Source of the DNA: Erodium maritimum | Lineage: Eukaryota > Streptophyta > Magnoliopsida > Geraniales > Geraniaceae | DNA length: 64,000 bases | Direction of reading: 5' to 3' | Assembly: GCA_963921825.1 (NCBI GenBank) | Contig: OY997589.1 | Coordinates: 45,270,638-45,334,637, forward strand | Shown here: one piece after another, positions 30,777 through 42,348 of the stretch | Layout of the letters: every line of letters begins with the position of its first letter | Numbering within the stretch: position 1 is the first letter of the stretch | Position numbers and translations under genes: made by a program | The notes under the pieces: generated by a model | The model's input: the letters and a program-made list of their open reading frames with translations, nothing else | Databases searched by the model: none | What the model was told of the DNA's origin: nothing

Positions 30777-32160
30777 TGTCACGCCCCAAATTCGGTAGAA
30801 CCGAACCCGGAACGCGAACGGTGAAACAATAAAACAATTTTCAAACCCTTTTAAGTAAACCGCTTAAAATCACCATTTAGTTAATCAAAATAATATTTTA
30901 CAACTTAAAAGTACGTCCAAAACAAGCGGAAAAATAAACAAAGCGTACGTCGCTAAACTCCCAAAAACCCGGACTCCCGCTCCCAGCTCTTCAAGCTTCG
31001 AGAGTTCCTCTAGTCCGTCTCGCGACCAGTACCTGTAGGAAAAGCATCTAGGGGTGAGCGTTCGCTCACCACCACGGACACCAGACTGACTACGGCATAC
31101 TAGCCGAAAATGCCGGAAACACCAACAACAAACCAAACACCGGAGACTACTATCCCCAAACTTAAGTAACCCGACTGTCACACGAAAACTGTTACTTTCC
31201 CCATCCAACTCAAACCTGGACGCGTAATGTAGACCCGACAGAACGGTTACAACCTCAACCCAAAACGCGAATTATATCCACGCAACACCCAAGATCACAA
31301 AGGATCGCACACGGCAAACAAGATCACAAAGGATCGCACTCCAGCTGCTCAGTGCCGGTTGCTAACCGGCTGGGCTCGAGCCTGGCCCACACAACTTTCC
31401 ACGACACTCAGTCTGGCCAGGCGGTCGACCTGTTCGCGACATATACCGCAATACTTTTCCGATAGCTAGTCGGAAGGGGAGCCGCCCTTCATCGCAGAAG
31501 AATGCACAACTTTACCGGTGGTTAGTCAGAAGGCTAGCCAACCCTCACGCGCGCGACCACATGACCCCTTTTTCGTCAGGCCCCTGACCTCCAGGCAATC
31601 ACAATCAACACCCAAAGGTTCAACAAATAGTGACAACATAGATTTAACCCCTCACAGGCACACATGGCCACCCACGACACACAAAACAGTAACACACGGG
31701 TTCAACTCCGCACGGGCACTCATGGACACCCAAGACACACAACGGTAAAATACGGGTCCAACTCCCCACGGGCACTCATGGCCACCCAAGACACACAACC
31801 AGTAAAATACGGGTTCGACTCCCCACGGCCACTCACGGCCACTCAAGACACAAACAATAAAATACAGGTTCAATTCCCCAAGGGCACTCATGGCCACCCA
31901 AGACACAAACAATAAAATACGGGTTCAATTTCCCACGGGCACTCATGGTCACCCAAGACACAAACAATAAAATACGGCTTCAACTCCCCACGGGCACTCA
32001 TGGCCACCCGAGACGCAAAAAATAAAATACGGCTTCAACTCCCCACGGGCACTCATGGCCACCCGAGACGCAAAAAATAAAATACGGGTTCAACTCCCCA
32101 CGGGCACTCATGGCCACCCAAGACACAAACAATTCAATCAACCTCAAGGCACAACTAAAA
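30777..32160 (-). repeat. GypC1 5' LTR, 3' segment with 55-bp array
   Basis: This segment ends at 30777 with TGACA. It contains the hairpin motif (31054-31069), paired palindromes, GCGATCC repeats, and about nine 55-bp units (31650-32130). The LTR continues beyond Cop1 at 40626-40660 and 42354-44027. Confidence 0.88.
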
Positions 32161-33847
32161 TGTTAGTCTTAGTGCCCGTAGTTCAATCCTAAATGTCCAA
32201 ATGTATATATCATCGTTAGCAATAAAATTAAAGCGGCTTTATATTACTTATGTGTTGGAGTAATATATCGATGTGTGCTCTGATCTATGCCCACCATGCG
32301 AATAGAACCATAGATCGAGATAGATCACACTCGATGGGTCCCTAGTCAACAAAGCTTCACTAGAAGCGACTAGTATGAAAGATGGCTCTTTATGGCTTAC
32401 GTTCTGTTAGTCATTGGAATGAGATTCCGGAGTCTGATCATAGATATCATGTGGGACATGATATTGGATTACCCGCCCTGAATATGTGCCATAGATTAAG
32501 TCATGAACATATTCAGTGTTGTAGCTTGTCATGTATCCTTAGACCAAGGAGTCTTTGTGATCGCTATGTAGTCAACAACTGAGTTTGACCTGAGCCTAAC
32601 GTTGTCCGTAATAGGGCTTCCATAACGGCCAGGATTGGCTTGGGGACGGGCTACATGAGTGACACGAAAGACGGCTAAGGGATTTATCCCTCATACTAAG
32701 GTATGGGAAAGATATCGGTTCTCGGCCGCTTGATCGAGAGTGACTGGAAGAATAGCATGGCCATGCACATGATACTGGGTATCATATCTTCAGTCATCTC
32801 ACATATCAAGGAACGGTGATTGAGAATAATAAGGATGACGGCTCTATGCCTTATCTCAATCAGGATATCGGAGATAAAAGGATAATGACAGGGACGACGG
32901 AAAGGTTAGAATCGACAGGGTCGATTCGTTATGTAGTGTCAGGCAATACTAAAGTCTCGTTAGTTGCCACTTAAATAGGATCAAGTAAAATGGGATTTTA
33001 CGTTGATCTATTGACATGCATAAACCTAAGGGTCACACCGGAGGATGAAACTCATTGACACATTTATGGAGAATGGCCAAAAGGGAGTTGTCTCGGGACA
33101 TGACCAAAACTGGGTTTTGGGTCATGTGCCCGTAAGTGAATAGGGCTTTACGGATCGAGACAAGGCTTGGAGTCTTGGGATTGATCGCGTCGGATAATGT
33201 TGGACATTTCCGGTATGGAAGGCATGGAGGCGATGAGCGAATCACGGGACCTCGTTGGAAATGGCCACGGGCCATGTTTCAAGAGGCCCATGAAAGGCCC
33301 ATGCAACCAAGGCCCATGGAACTAATTAATCAAGTCTTGATTAATTAGTACTAAGTAAGCAAGACAAGGATTAAGGTGTTGGTGATTCACCACCTAACCC
33401 AATCTTGTCTTGCCATACTTTGTCCTATTTACACCTTACTTGACACCATACTTGTCCCATGCCTTTAGTTGGACAAGTATGGGTTTTGTTATGTTTAAGT
33501 CATCTTTTTTCAACATAACAAACACAAGACAAGAATAGGAAACACATTTTCTCTCCCTCTTCCATGGCCATTTCGGGTTTGGCTAGTTTCCTCCTCCATT
33601 TTGTGTTCTTGAGTCCTCAAAGAGAAGAACTACGTGGCTTTGATTCCCATGTGGATACGTAGGCGTCTTGGAGACTCAAGCCAATCATTCGTTAACCGGT
33701 GTTCTTGTTTTGGTAAGAACTAGTGCTGAATTTTTCTCTTGTGAATCCATTCTTTGTTAGTTGTTTCATGGTTTTAATCGTCTCTTGGTTTTCATTGATT
33801 TTCCGCTGCGAGTTGGTTCATCTCCAACCCTACCTCGAGACCCAACA
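32161..33847 (+). repeat. Cop1 5' LTR
   Basis: It runs from TGTTAGTCTTAGTGCC to CTCGAGACCCAACA. It contains the GGCCCAT cluster and the 29-nt palindrome (33321-33349). The AACAT-rich region near 33480-33520 lies in the part expected to be transcribed. Confidence 0.95.
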
Positions 33848-33848
33848 G

Positions 33849-33861
33849 TGGTATCAGAGCC
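33849..33861 (+). other. Primer-binding site of Cop1 (tRNA-iMet)
   Basis: TGGTATCAGAGCC follows the LTR after one base. Confidence 0.94.
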
Positions 33862-35404
33862 GTGCTACCTTCGGGATTCACAAGACGGTGTTCAAAGTTT
33901 CGGTTTTGCTTGAAAGTTTCGTTTTTTGGCATGTTGTTTTGCTAAATTGTTTGATAACATGTTTTAAATTCTTGTTCATGGATTTAATGCATGTAAAATG
34001 AATTTTTGAAAATTATTTCAAATCTGGAAATTTTGAAAAAAATTTGATTTTTCGGGTCTCGGGAGCGGGACTCTCGGGGAGCCGAAACCGGGACCGAACG
34101 GGGCTCCGTTGGACGGAGCTAGGCCAAGCATGACCATTGGATGGTTGATATGCCAAGGCTAAACCGTTTTGTTAGTTATGACGAGTTTGGAACCGTCATG
34201 ATGAACTCGAAGATCAAATGTTCAAAAGTTTCATTTTTGAACGGTTTCGATAAACCGAGCATCAAAAAAAATCGAAACTTGGCTATTAATTAAAACCGGA
34301 AAATCACATGATGTTTGATAACATGCTTGTTTGATAACACGATGTGTGATGTGATGTTGGCATGGTGTACATAATAGCCCCGAGCTCAATTTAATTATTT
34401 ATCGCTTTTCACGGCCTGCGAGCCGTTAGAGTTAACGTGTAATTATTCTTTCAAGGTGTGGTCGTCGAACCACTTGTTTGTAATATTTATTTATTCCCGA
34501 CCTGCGAGTCGTGTATTAAATTGTATTTTTTTACTCAACACGAAGAAAGGGCGAAAAGGTCATTTGGTGGCTTTTCGGGTGTTGGCATCGGCTTGGAGAT
34601 GGTGGAGCTCAAGAAGCTAGTGGGAGTTAGTTTAGGGGGCTATTATGTGCACATTTATCGCTTTATGCTTGGTTTAGTTTATGCATGATTAATTCTATGT
34701 GTTTTAGAATTGCATGCTTAACTTTATTTACCGAGCATATCACCTCACATGCAAAGATAAAATTGGAATTTTAATCCTTGTGTGTGAGCCCTTAGAATCG
34801 TCATTACATTGGATGTAGTTGACGGGTTCGAAGGAAGAATTACATTGGATGTAATTTGAGGCATCATTGCATTTGGAATGTGGTTGATGTGCTCATCGCA
34901 TCTAGGATGTGTCAAAGTTTTAAACACAACCGGACAAGTAAAAGCGGGTCATGTCCGATACCTCCCAATTATCAACACCTTACTACCTCCCCGTCCTATG
35001 GGTGTCGTGCGCATTAGCGGAGCATCCATGGGAAAGCGGGGTAGTAGGTTTGGACGACATATGTGGGTGTCGTGCGCATTAGCGGAGCACCTACATAGTG
35101 ACGAGCCATAGTTGAAAATTGGTGGACCCGACTACGATTCTCAGCCTGAGGTTGAGCTAGGGTAACAGATAGGGTAAGTCGTGTACATAAGTACATACCC
35201 TAGCCAGGAGTCACATTGGATGTGATTGGATGGAGTCCTACCTACATAGCTCGATTAAGTGGTGAGCATTAGTTCAGCTTAATCGAGTGAATCAAGGATC
35301 TTGGTTTCATATTCTAAAGGTTTAGAATTGATTGTTGGTGTTTAAGCTTGATCTTCATAAAATTTATTCAGTTTACTGATTGAATTTTATCTGTTGTAGA
35401 TCAA
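33862..35404 (+). other. Cop1 untranslated leader, 1.5 kb
   Basis: It has no supported coding region. The phrase GGGTGTCGTGCGCATTAGCG occurs twice (about 35000 and 35065). A CATTGGATGTAGTT-like phrase recurs between 34800 and 34880. The Cop2 leader (44175-45717, minus) is a diverged copy. It is long for a Copia leader. Confidence 0.6.
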
Positions 35405-35760
35405 ATGGCAAATTCAGCGAACATTAATAGTTTGTCATTAAAAACCATTCTTGACAGGGTCAAGCTAAATGGGACAAACTATTTGGACTGGTACAGAATT
35501 TTGAGGATAGTCCTCAAGTCTGAACGCAAAGAATATGTCCTTGACAAGGCTGTCTCTAAGACCATATCAGAGTTACATGAAGTGTCATTAACTGCTGAGA
35601 AGAATATCTCAGGGATCTGGGATCCAAGGATATTCTGATGGTCAACAAGGGAATTGGAAGTGGCAAGGGCTGGGCCCATGCGCACTTGGCAGGAAAGATG
35701 AGACACCTGAGAATGTCTGCTTCTACTGCCAACAGCCTGGTCATTGGAACCGGGATTACA
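35405..35760 (+). pseudogene. gag: Cop1 gag, heavily deleted, knuckle missing its last Cys
   Basis: It opens MANSANINSLSLKTILDRVK then LNGTNYLDWYRILRIVLKSE, the N-terminal part typical of plant Copia gag. About 45 residues in, it jumps to KAVSKTISELHEVSL, and a frameshift follows. The knuckle reads CFYCQQPGHWNRDY (35718-35759), with Tyr in the final Cys position. Only about 105 codons separate ATG and knuckle, far fewer than usual for Copia gag. Cop2 shares the same short form. Confidence 0.85.
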
Positions 35761-35769
35761 GGAAGTTCA

Positions 35770-35912
35770 CGGCTGATCTGAAGAAGGGCAGTGGGACTGC
35801 GCCTTCATCAAATAGTCCGGATGATCTGAAGAAGGGCAGTAGGACTGCGCCTTCATCAGGAAACCTGGATGATCTAAGGAAGGGCGGTGGGACCGTGCCT
35901 TCATTCGGTATT
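35770..35912 (+). repeat. Three in-frame repeats between knuckle and protease
   Basis: The peptide unit DLKKGSGTAPSS is present three times with changes (DLKKGSRTAPSS, DLRKGGGTVPSF), 51-54 bp each. Cop2 has the same three copies at 27680-27840. Confidence 0.75.
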
Positions 35913-36822
35913 AACTCTATAGAGCTACATCTCTCTACTTCCAAAGATTCATGGGTATTAGATACCATGACTGAATCTCACACATGCACTAATATATGGT
36001 GGCTGAAAGTAGGAGAGATTTGGAAAGCAGGAAATGGACCTCAGAGTTGTGGCAACTGCTGTAGGATCCATGAGTCTTGCTTTGCCAAGAGGCCTTGTCT
36101 TAGTATTGTATAATGTATATTGCATACCTACTTTTAGTAGGAATATTATATCTGTATCCGTGTTTGACAAGGAAGGATATAATGTTAATATTGGAAATGG
36201 AGTTTTCAATGTTCTATGCAATGATATGTTTTATACCAGTACTGACATGGTTGGAGGATTGTACATATTAGATATGGGTAACAATGCCTCAAGTTCTATA
36301 TATTCCGTTAATACCAAGAGGTCTAAATCCAACGATTTAAACCTAACTCTGTTATGGTACTGTCATTTGGGTCGCATAAACAAGAAGCGCCTATCAGCAC
36401 TTCAGAAGTGCGGGCTTTCAGGTTCATTCGAATTCCATTCGATCGATAGGTGCAAGGTTTGTTTGATGGGCAAAATGACTAAAGTGCCCTTTATCGATCG
36501 CGATGAAAGGGCGGGTGGATTATTGGGGCTGATACACTCGAATGTGTGTAGACCAATACGTTCACTTGCCAGGAGGGGTTTTAGCTACTTTATCACATTT
36601 ACTGATGATTACAGTAAATATGGTTATGTCTATTCGGTGAGACATAAGTCTGAAGCTTTTGATAAATTCAAAGAGTTTAAGACTATAGTAGAAAACCAGC
36701 TCGACAAAGGTATTGAGGCACTTCGATTGGATCGAGGTGGAAAATACTTGACCACAGAGTTATTAGATCATCTAAAAGAGAATGGGATCCTTTTGGAATG
36801 GACTCCTCCTAGGTCACTGTAG
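35913..36822 (+). pseudogene. pol: Cop1 protease remnant, pre-integrase domain and integrase core start
   Basis: The protease reads SWVLDTMTESHTC, with Met in place of the Gly of the D-T-G motif. After a frameshift an open stretch of 262 codons (36034-36822) holds the pre-integrase zinc region (LWYCHLGRINKKRLSAL, CKVCLMGKMTKVPF) and the integrase core with ITFTDDYSKYGYVY and LDKGIEALRLDRGGKYL. It ends at a stop after ENGILLEWTPPRSL. The same stop is present in the copies at 24.2 kb. Confidence 0.88.
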
Positions 36823-38346
36823 TTGAAAGGTGTAGCCAAACGGAGAAATCGGACATTGTTAGACAATGGTCTGTTCCATGATTAGTTGGACTGATCTCCC
36901 AATCTCTTTTAGGGGTTTTTCTCTAGAGACGACTGCATTCATAGTGAATCGGGCTTCGACGAATGGTGTGGAAGGGACACCATTTTAAAAATGGTACGGG
37001 ATGATGCCCGCTTTGTCCTTCCTAAAGATTTGTGGTTGCGAGGCTTATGTGAAACATTTGGTTTCGACTAAGCTCGAACCAAGATCTGAGATATGCACCT
37101 TCGTGTGGTATCCCAAAGCAACAAGGGGATACTATTTCTACAATCCCAGTGAGAACATGGTGTTCGTCGCTTGGGGTGGGGTCTTTATGGAAAAGAAGTT
37201 TTGTTTCCAAAGACGTCATTGGGAGGACTGTACATCTCGAAGAAATTCAGGATGGTACAGATCTGTCTAAACCAATTGGCAACCCAGTAGAAAGGAGCCA
37301 GAGATTGTCGTAGAGTAAGAACCAATTCCTGTTACAATTCCGGAAGGTCCAAGGCGATTTGAAAGGATCAATCTTCCACCTCCAAGATATGGTATCCGGA
37401 GGTGACAATGAAGTCATGGTGGATCACGATGATCCAGCCACCTTTCAGGAAGTCGTGAATGGACCCAACTCCGAGTTATGGCTGGGAGCCATGAGGGAGG
37501 AAATGCAATCCATGTCGGACAACCGAGTCTGGGAACCGGTTGATCCCATCAATGGTGTGAGTACCATAGGATGCAAATGGATCTTCAAGGTGAAGATGGA
37601 CATGGACGGCAACCCTCTGACCTACAAAGCTCAACTGGTGGCGAAAGGTTATAGGCAGATCCAATGGATTGACTATGAGGAAACCTTCTCCTTAGTGGCT
37701 ATGGTCAAAATCGATCCAAATTCTTCTTGACATAACTGCGTATCATAATTACAAGATATGGAAAGTGGATGTCAAAACCGCTTTCCTAAATGGAAATTTG
37801 ACTGAGTACGTTTGTATGTCTCGGCCCAAAGGTTTTGACGATCCGAAGAATAAAGGAAAGATTTATAAGTTGTTGAAATCCATTTCTGGATTGAAACGAA
37901 CTTCTCGGAGTTGGATCCTTCGTTTTGATGAAGCTGTAATTAGATTTGGCTTAATCAAGAACGAGGATGAATCTTGCGTTTATAAGAAGGCTAGTGGGAG
38001 CAATATTACCTTTCTGGTTCTCATTGAAAACGACATCCCAACCTTGCACGAGACTAAAGCTTGGTTGAGGAAGTGTTTTTCAATAAAGGACTTAGGCGAT
38101 GCTTCTCATATCTTAAGGATTAAGATATGTAGAGATCGCACCAAGAGGGTCTTGGATTTAAGTCAGGGAACCTATGTGAACAAGGCATTGAGTAGGTTCT
38201 TAATGCTCGATTCAAAGAAAGGACTCTTACCCACTAGTCATGGCATTCATCTCAGCAAGACTCAGTGTCCTAAGACACCTGATGAGCTGAAAAGGATGAT
38301 GAGAATCCTATGCGCCTGGGGGCAGGATCGATCATATATGCCATGA
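36823..38346 (+). pseudogene. pol: Cop1 integrase end and reverse transcriptase, broken
   Basis: Integrase C-terminal strings (CGCEAYVKHLVSTKLEPRSE, ATRGYYFYNPSENMVF) occur near 37030-37150. Reverse transcriptase follows at 37359-37730 (SELWLGAMREEMQSMSDN, WEPVDPINGV, GCKWIFKVKMDMDGN) and 37765-38346 (MDVKTAFLNGNLTEYVCM, YKLLKSISGLKRTSRSW, DLSQGTYVNKALSRFLML). The YVDD-type catalytic segment is not recognisable. Stops and frame changes separate the blocks. Confidence 0.86.
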
Positions 38347-38479
38347 CATGTATGAGACCAGACGTCTCGTAAGCCTTATGTTGTACCAGTAGACATCATT
38401 CTAACCCGGGGGAAAGATGATGCTGAACTAGTCGTCGAAGGATGAGTAGACGCTAGTTTTCCAAGACAAATCCAGATGA

Positions 38480-38918
38480 CTTTAGAAGTCAATCAGGATA
38501 TGTGTTTACGCTGAATGGCAGAGCTTTAGCTGGGAAAGCGTAAAGCAAGATACCATTGCCGAATCTACGACAGAGGCCAAGTACATGGATGCTGCAGAGG
38601 CAGCTAAGGAGGCTATGTGGATTTGGAAATTCATGGCAGGGCTGGGTGTAATTAAAAACCCATCCAGTCCGGTGAATCCATTTTGCGACAACACAAGGGC
38701 CATTGCGCAAGCTAAAAGCCTAGATCGCATAACAAATCCAAACATGTACTGCGGCGTATCCACCTCATCAGATAAATACTGAACTGAGGTGAAGTGAAGA
38801 TAACCGATATTGCAACAGATGATAACATAGCCAACCCGTTGACTAAGGCAGTGTCACTGCCTGAACATGTTAGACATGTAAAGTCGATGGGGACATATTG
38901 GAGTTTAGATTGGAACTA
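38480..38918 (+). pseudogene. pol: Cop1 RNase H remnant
   Basis: QSGYVFTLNGRA, then after a frame change EAAKEAMWIWKFMAGLGVI and CDNTRAIAQAKSLDRITNPN, followed by a decayed PLTKAVSLPEHVRHVKSMG. These are the usual C-terminal Copia strings. Confidence 0.82.
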
Positions 38919-38933
38919 GGGCAAGTGGGAGAT
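38919..38933 (+). other. Polypurine tract of Cop1
   Basis: AGGGCAAGTGGGAGAT lies immediately before the 3' LTR. Confidence 0.85.
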
Positions 38934-40620
38934 TGTTAGTCTTAGTGCCCGTAGTTCAATCCTAAATGTCCAAATGTATATATCATCGTTAGCAATAAAA
39001 TTAAAGCGGCTTTATATTACTTATGTGTTGGAGTAATATATCGATGTGTGCTCTGATCTATGCCCACCATGCGAATAGAACCATAGATCGAGATAGATCA
39101 CACTCGATGGGTCCCTAGTCAACAAAGCTTCACTAGAAGCGACTAGTATGAAAGATGGCTCTTTATGGCTTACGTTCTGTTAGTCATTGGAATGAGATTC
39201 CGGAGTCTGATCATAGATATCATGTGGGACATGATATTGGATTACCCGCCCTGAATATGTGCCATAGATTAAGTCATGAACATATTCAGTGTTGTAGCTT
39301 GTCATGTATCCTTAGACCAAGGAGTCTTTGTGATCGCTATGTAGTCAACAACTGAGTTTGACCTGAGCCTAACGTTGTCCGTAATAGGGCTTCCATAACG
39401 GCCAGGATTGGCTTGGGGACGGGCTACATGAGTGACACGAAAGACGGCTAAGGGATTTATCCCTCATACTAAGGTATGGGAAAGATATCGGTTCTCGGCC
39501 GCTTGATCGAGAGTGACTGGAAGAATAGCATGGCCATGCACATGATACTGGGTATCATATCTTCAGTCATCTCACATATCAAGGAACGGTGATTGAGAAT
39601 AATAAGGATGACGGCTCTATGCCTTATCTCAATCAGGATATCGGAGATAAAAGGATAATGACAGGGACGACGGAAAGGTTAGAATCGACAGGGTCGATTC
39701 GTTATGTAGTGTCAGGCAATACTAAAGTCTCGTTAGTTGCCACTTAAATAGGATCAAGTAAAATGGGATTTTACGTTGATCTATTGACATGCATAAACCT
39801 AAGGGTCACACCGGAGGATGAAACTCATTGACACATTTATGGAGAATGGCCAAAAGGGAGTTGTCTCGGGACATGACCAAAACTGGGTTTTGGGTCATGT
39901 GCCCGTAAGTGAATAGGGCTTTACGGATCGAGACAAGGCTTGGAGTCTTGGGATTGATCGCGTCGGATAATGTTGGACATTTCCGGTATGGAAGGCATGG
40001 AGGCGATGAGCGAATCACGGGACCTCGTTGGAAATGGCCACGGGCCATGTTTCAAGAGGCCCATGAAAGGCCCATGCAACCAAGGCCCATGGAACTAATT
40101 AATCAAGTCTTGATTAATTAGTACTAAGTAAGCAAGACAAGGATTAAGGTGTTGGTGATTCACCACCTAACCCAATCTTGTCTTGCCATACTTTGTCCTA
40201 TTTACACCTTACTTGACACCATACTTGTCCCATGCCTTTAGTTGGACAAGTATGGGTTTTGTTATGTTTAAGTCATCTTTTTTCAACATAACAAACACAA
40301 GACAAGAATAGGAAACACATTTTCTCTCCCTCTTCCATGGCCATTTCGGGTTTGGCTAGTTTCCTCCTCCATTTTGTGTTCTTGAGTCCTCAAAGAGAAG
40401 AACTACGTGGCTTTGATTCCCATGTGGATACGTAGGCGTCTTGGAGACTCAAGCCAATCATTCGTTAACCGGTGTTCTTGTTTTGGTAAGAACTAGTGCT
40501 GAATTTTTCTCTTGTGAATCCATTCTTTGTTAGTTGTTTCATGGTTTTAATCGTCTCTTGGTTTTCATTGATTTTCCGCTGCGAGTTGGTTCATCTCCAA
40601 CCCTACCTCGAGACCCAACA
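38934..40620 (+). repeat. Cop1 3' LTR
   Basis: It has the same length and appears to have the same sequence as 32161-33847. The palindrome lies at 40094-40122. Confidence 0.95.
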
Positions 40621-40660
40621 TAAAAGCCATCAGTATATCTATTGTTCGATAAGTTCACTT
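40621..40660 (-). repeat. Short GypC1 LTR piece between two Copia insertions
   Basis: It contains TATTGTTCGATAAGTTCACTT, matching the GypE/GypC sequence near 57034-57065. It carries the right copy of TAAAA and the left copy of CACTT. Confidence 0.85.
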
Positions 40661-42348
40661 TGTTGGGTCTCGAGGTAGGGTTGGAGATGAACCAACTCGC
40701 AGCGGAAAATCAATGAAAACCAAGAGACGATTAAAACCATGAAACAACTAACAAAGAATGGATTCACAAGAGAAAAATTCAGCACTAGTTCTTACCAAAA
40801 CAAGAACACCGGTTAACGAATGATTGGCTTGAGTCTCCAAGACGCCTACGTATCCACATGGGAATCAAAGCCACGTAGTTCTTCTCTTTGAGGACTCAAG
40901 AACACAAACATGGAGGTGGAAACTAGCCAAACCCGAAATGGCCATGGAAGAGGGAGAGAAAATGTGTTTCCTATTCTTGTCTTGTGTTTGTTATGTTGAA
41001 AAAATATGACTTAAACATAACAAAACCCATACTTGTCCAACTAAAGGCATGGGACAAGTATGGTGTCAAGTAAGGTGTAAATAGGACAAAGTATGGCAAG
41101 ACAAGATTGGGTTAGGTGGTGAATCACCAACACCTTAATCCTTGTCTTGCTTACTTAGTACTAATTAATCAAGACTTGATTAATTAGTTCTATGGGCCTT
41201 GGTTGCATGGGCCTTTCATGGGCCTCTTGGAACATGGCCCGTGGCCATTTCTAACGAGGTCCCGTGATTCGCTCATCGCCTCCAAGCCTTCCATACCGGA
41301 AATGTCCAACATTATCCGACGCGATCAATCCCAAGACTCCAAGCCTTGTCTCGATCCGTAAAGTCCTATTCACGTACGGGCACATGACCCAAAACCCAGT
41401 TTTGGTCATGTCCCGAGACAACTCCCTTTTGGCCATTCTCCATAAATGTGTCAATGAGTTTCATCCTCTGGTGTGACCCTTAGGTTTATGCATGTCAATA
41501 GATCAACGTAAAATCCCATTTTACTTGATCCTATTTAAGTGGCAACTAACGAGACTTTAGTATTGCCTGACACTACATAACGAATCGACCCTGTCGATTC
41601 TAACCTTTCCGTCGTCCCTGTCATTATCCTTTTATCTCCGATATCCTGATTGAGATAAGGCATAGAGCCGTCATCCTTATTATTCTCAATCACCGTTCCT
41701 TGATATGTGAGATGACTGAAGATATGATACCCAGTATCATGTGCATGGCCATGCTATTCTTCCAGTCACTCTCGATCAAGTGGCCGAGAACCGATATCTT
41801 TCCCATACCTTAGTATGAGGGATAAATCCCTTAGCCGTCTTTCGTGTCACTCATGTAGCCCGTCCCCAAGCCAATCCTGGCCGTTATGGAAGCCCTGTTA
41901 GGGACAACGTTAGGCTCAGGTCAAACTCAGTTGTTGACTACATAGCGATCACAAAGACTCCTTGGTCTAAGGATACATGACAAGCTACAACACTGAATAT
42001 GTTCATGACTTAATCTATGGCACATATTCAGGGCGGGTCGTCCAATATCATGTCCCACATGATATCTATGATCAGACTCCGGAATCCCATTCCAATGACT
42101 AACAGAACGTAAGCCATAAAGAGCCATCTTTCATACTAGTCGCTTCTAGTGAAGCTTTGTTGACTAGGGACCCATCGAGTGTGATCTATCTCGATCTATG
42201 GTTCTATTCGCATGGTGGGCATAGATCAGAGCACACATCGATATATTACTCCAACACATAAGTAATATAGAGCCGCTTTAATTTTATTGCTAACGATGAT
42301 ATATACATTTGGACATTTAGGATTGAACTATGGGCACTAAGACTAACA
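40661..42348 (-). mobile_element. Solo Copia LTR, minus strand, 1688 bp, duplication CACTT
   Basis: It runs from TGTTGGGTCTCGAGG to AGACTAACA, with CACTT on both sides (40656-40660 and 42349-42353). It stands only 40 bases from the Cop1 3' LTR in opposite orientation, so the two form a 1.7-kb inverted LTR pair. Confidence 0.95.

Larger units (their letters stand above)
32161..40620 (+). mobile_element. Cop1: full-length Copia element, duplication TAAAA
   Basis: Two 1687-bp LTRs at an exact offset of 6773 bases flank the interior. TAAAA lies at 32156-32160 and 40621-40625. Primer-binding site and polypurine tract are in place. I saw no difference between the two LTRs on reading, so insertion was recent. 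Gag and pol are broken by deletions and stops, so it must have been mobilised by another element's proteins or decayed before its last transposition. Confidence 0.95.
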
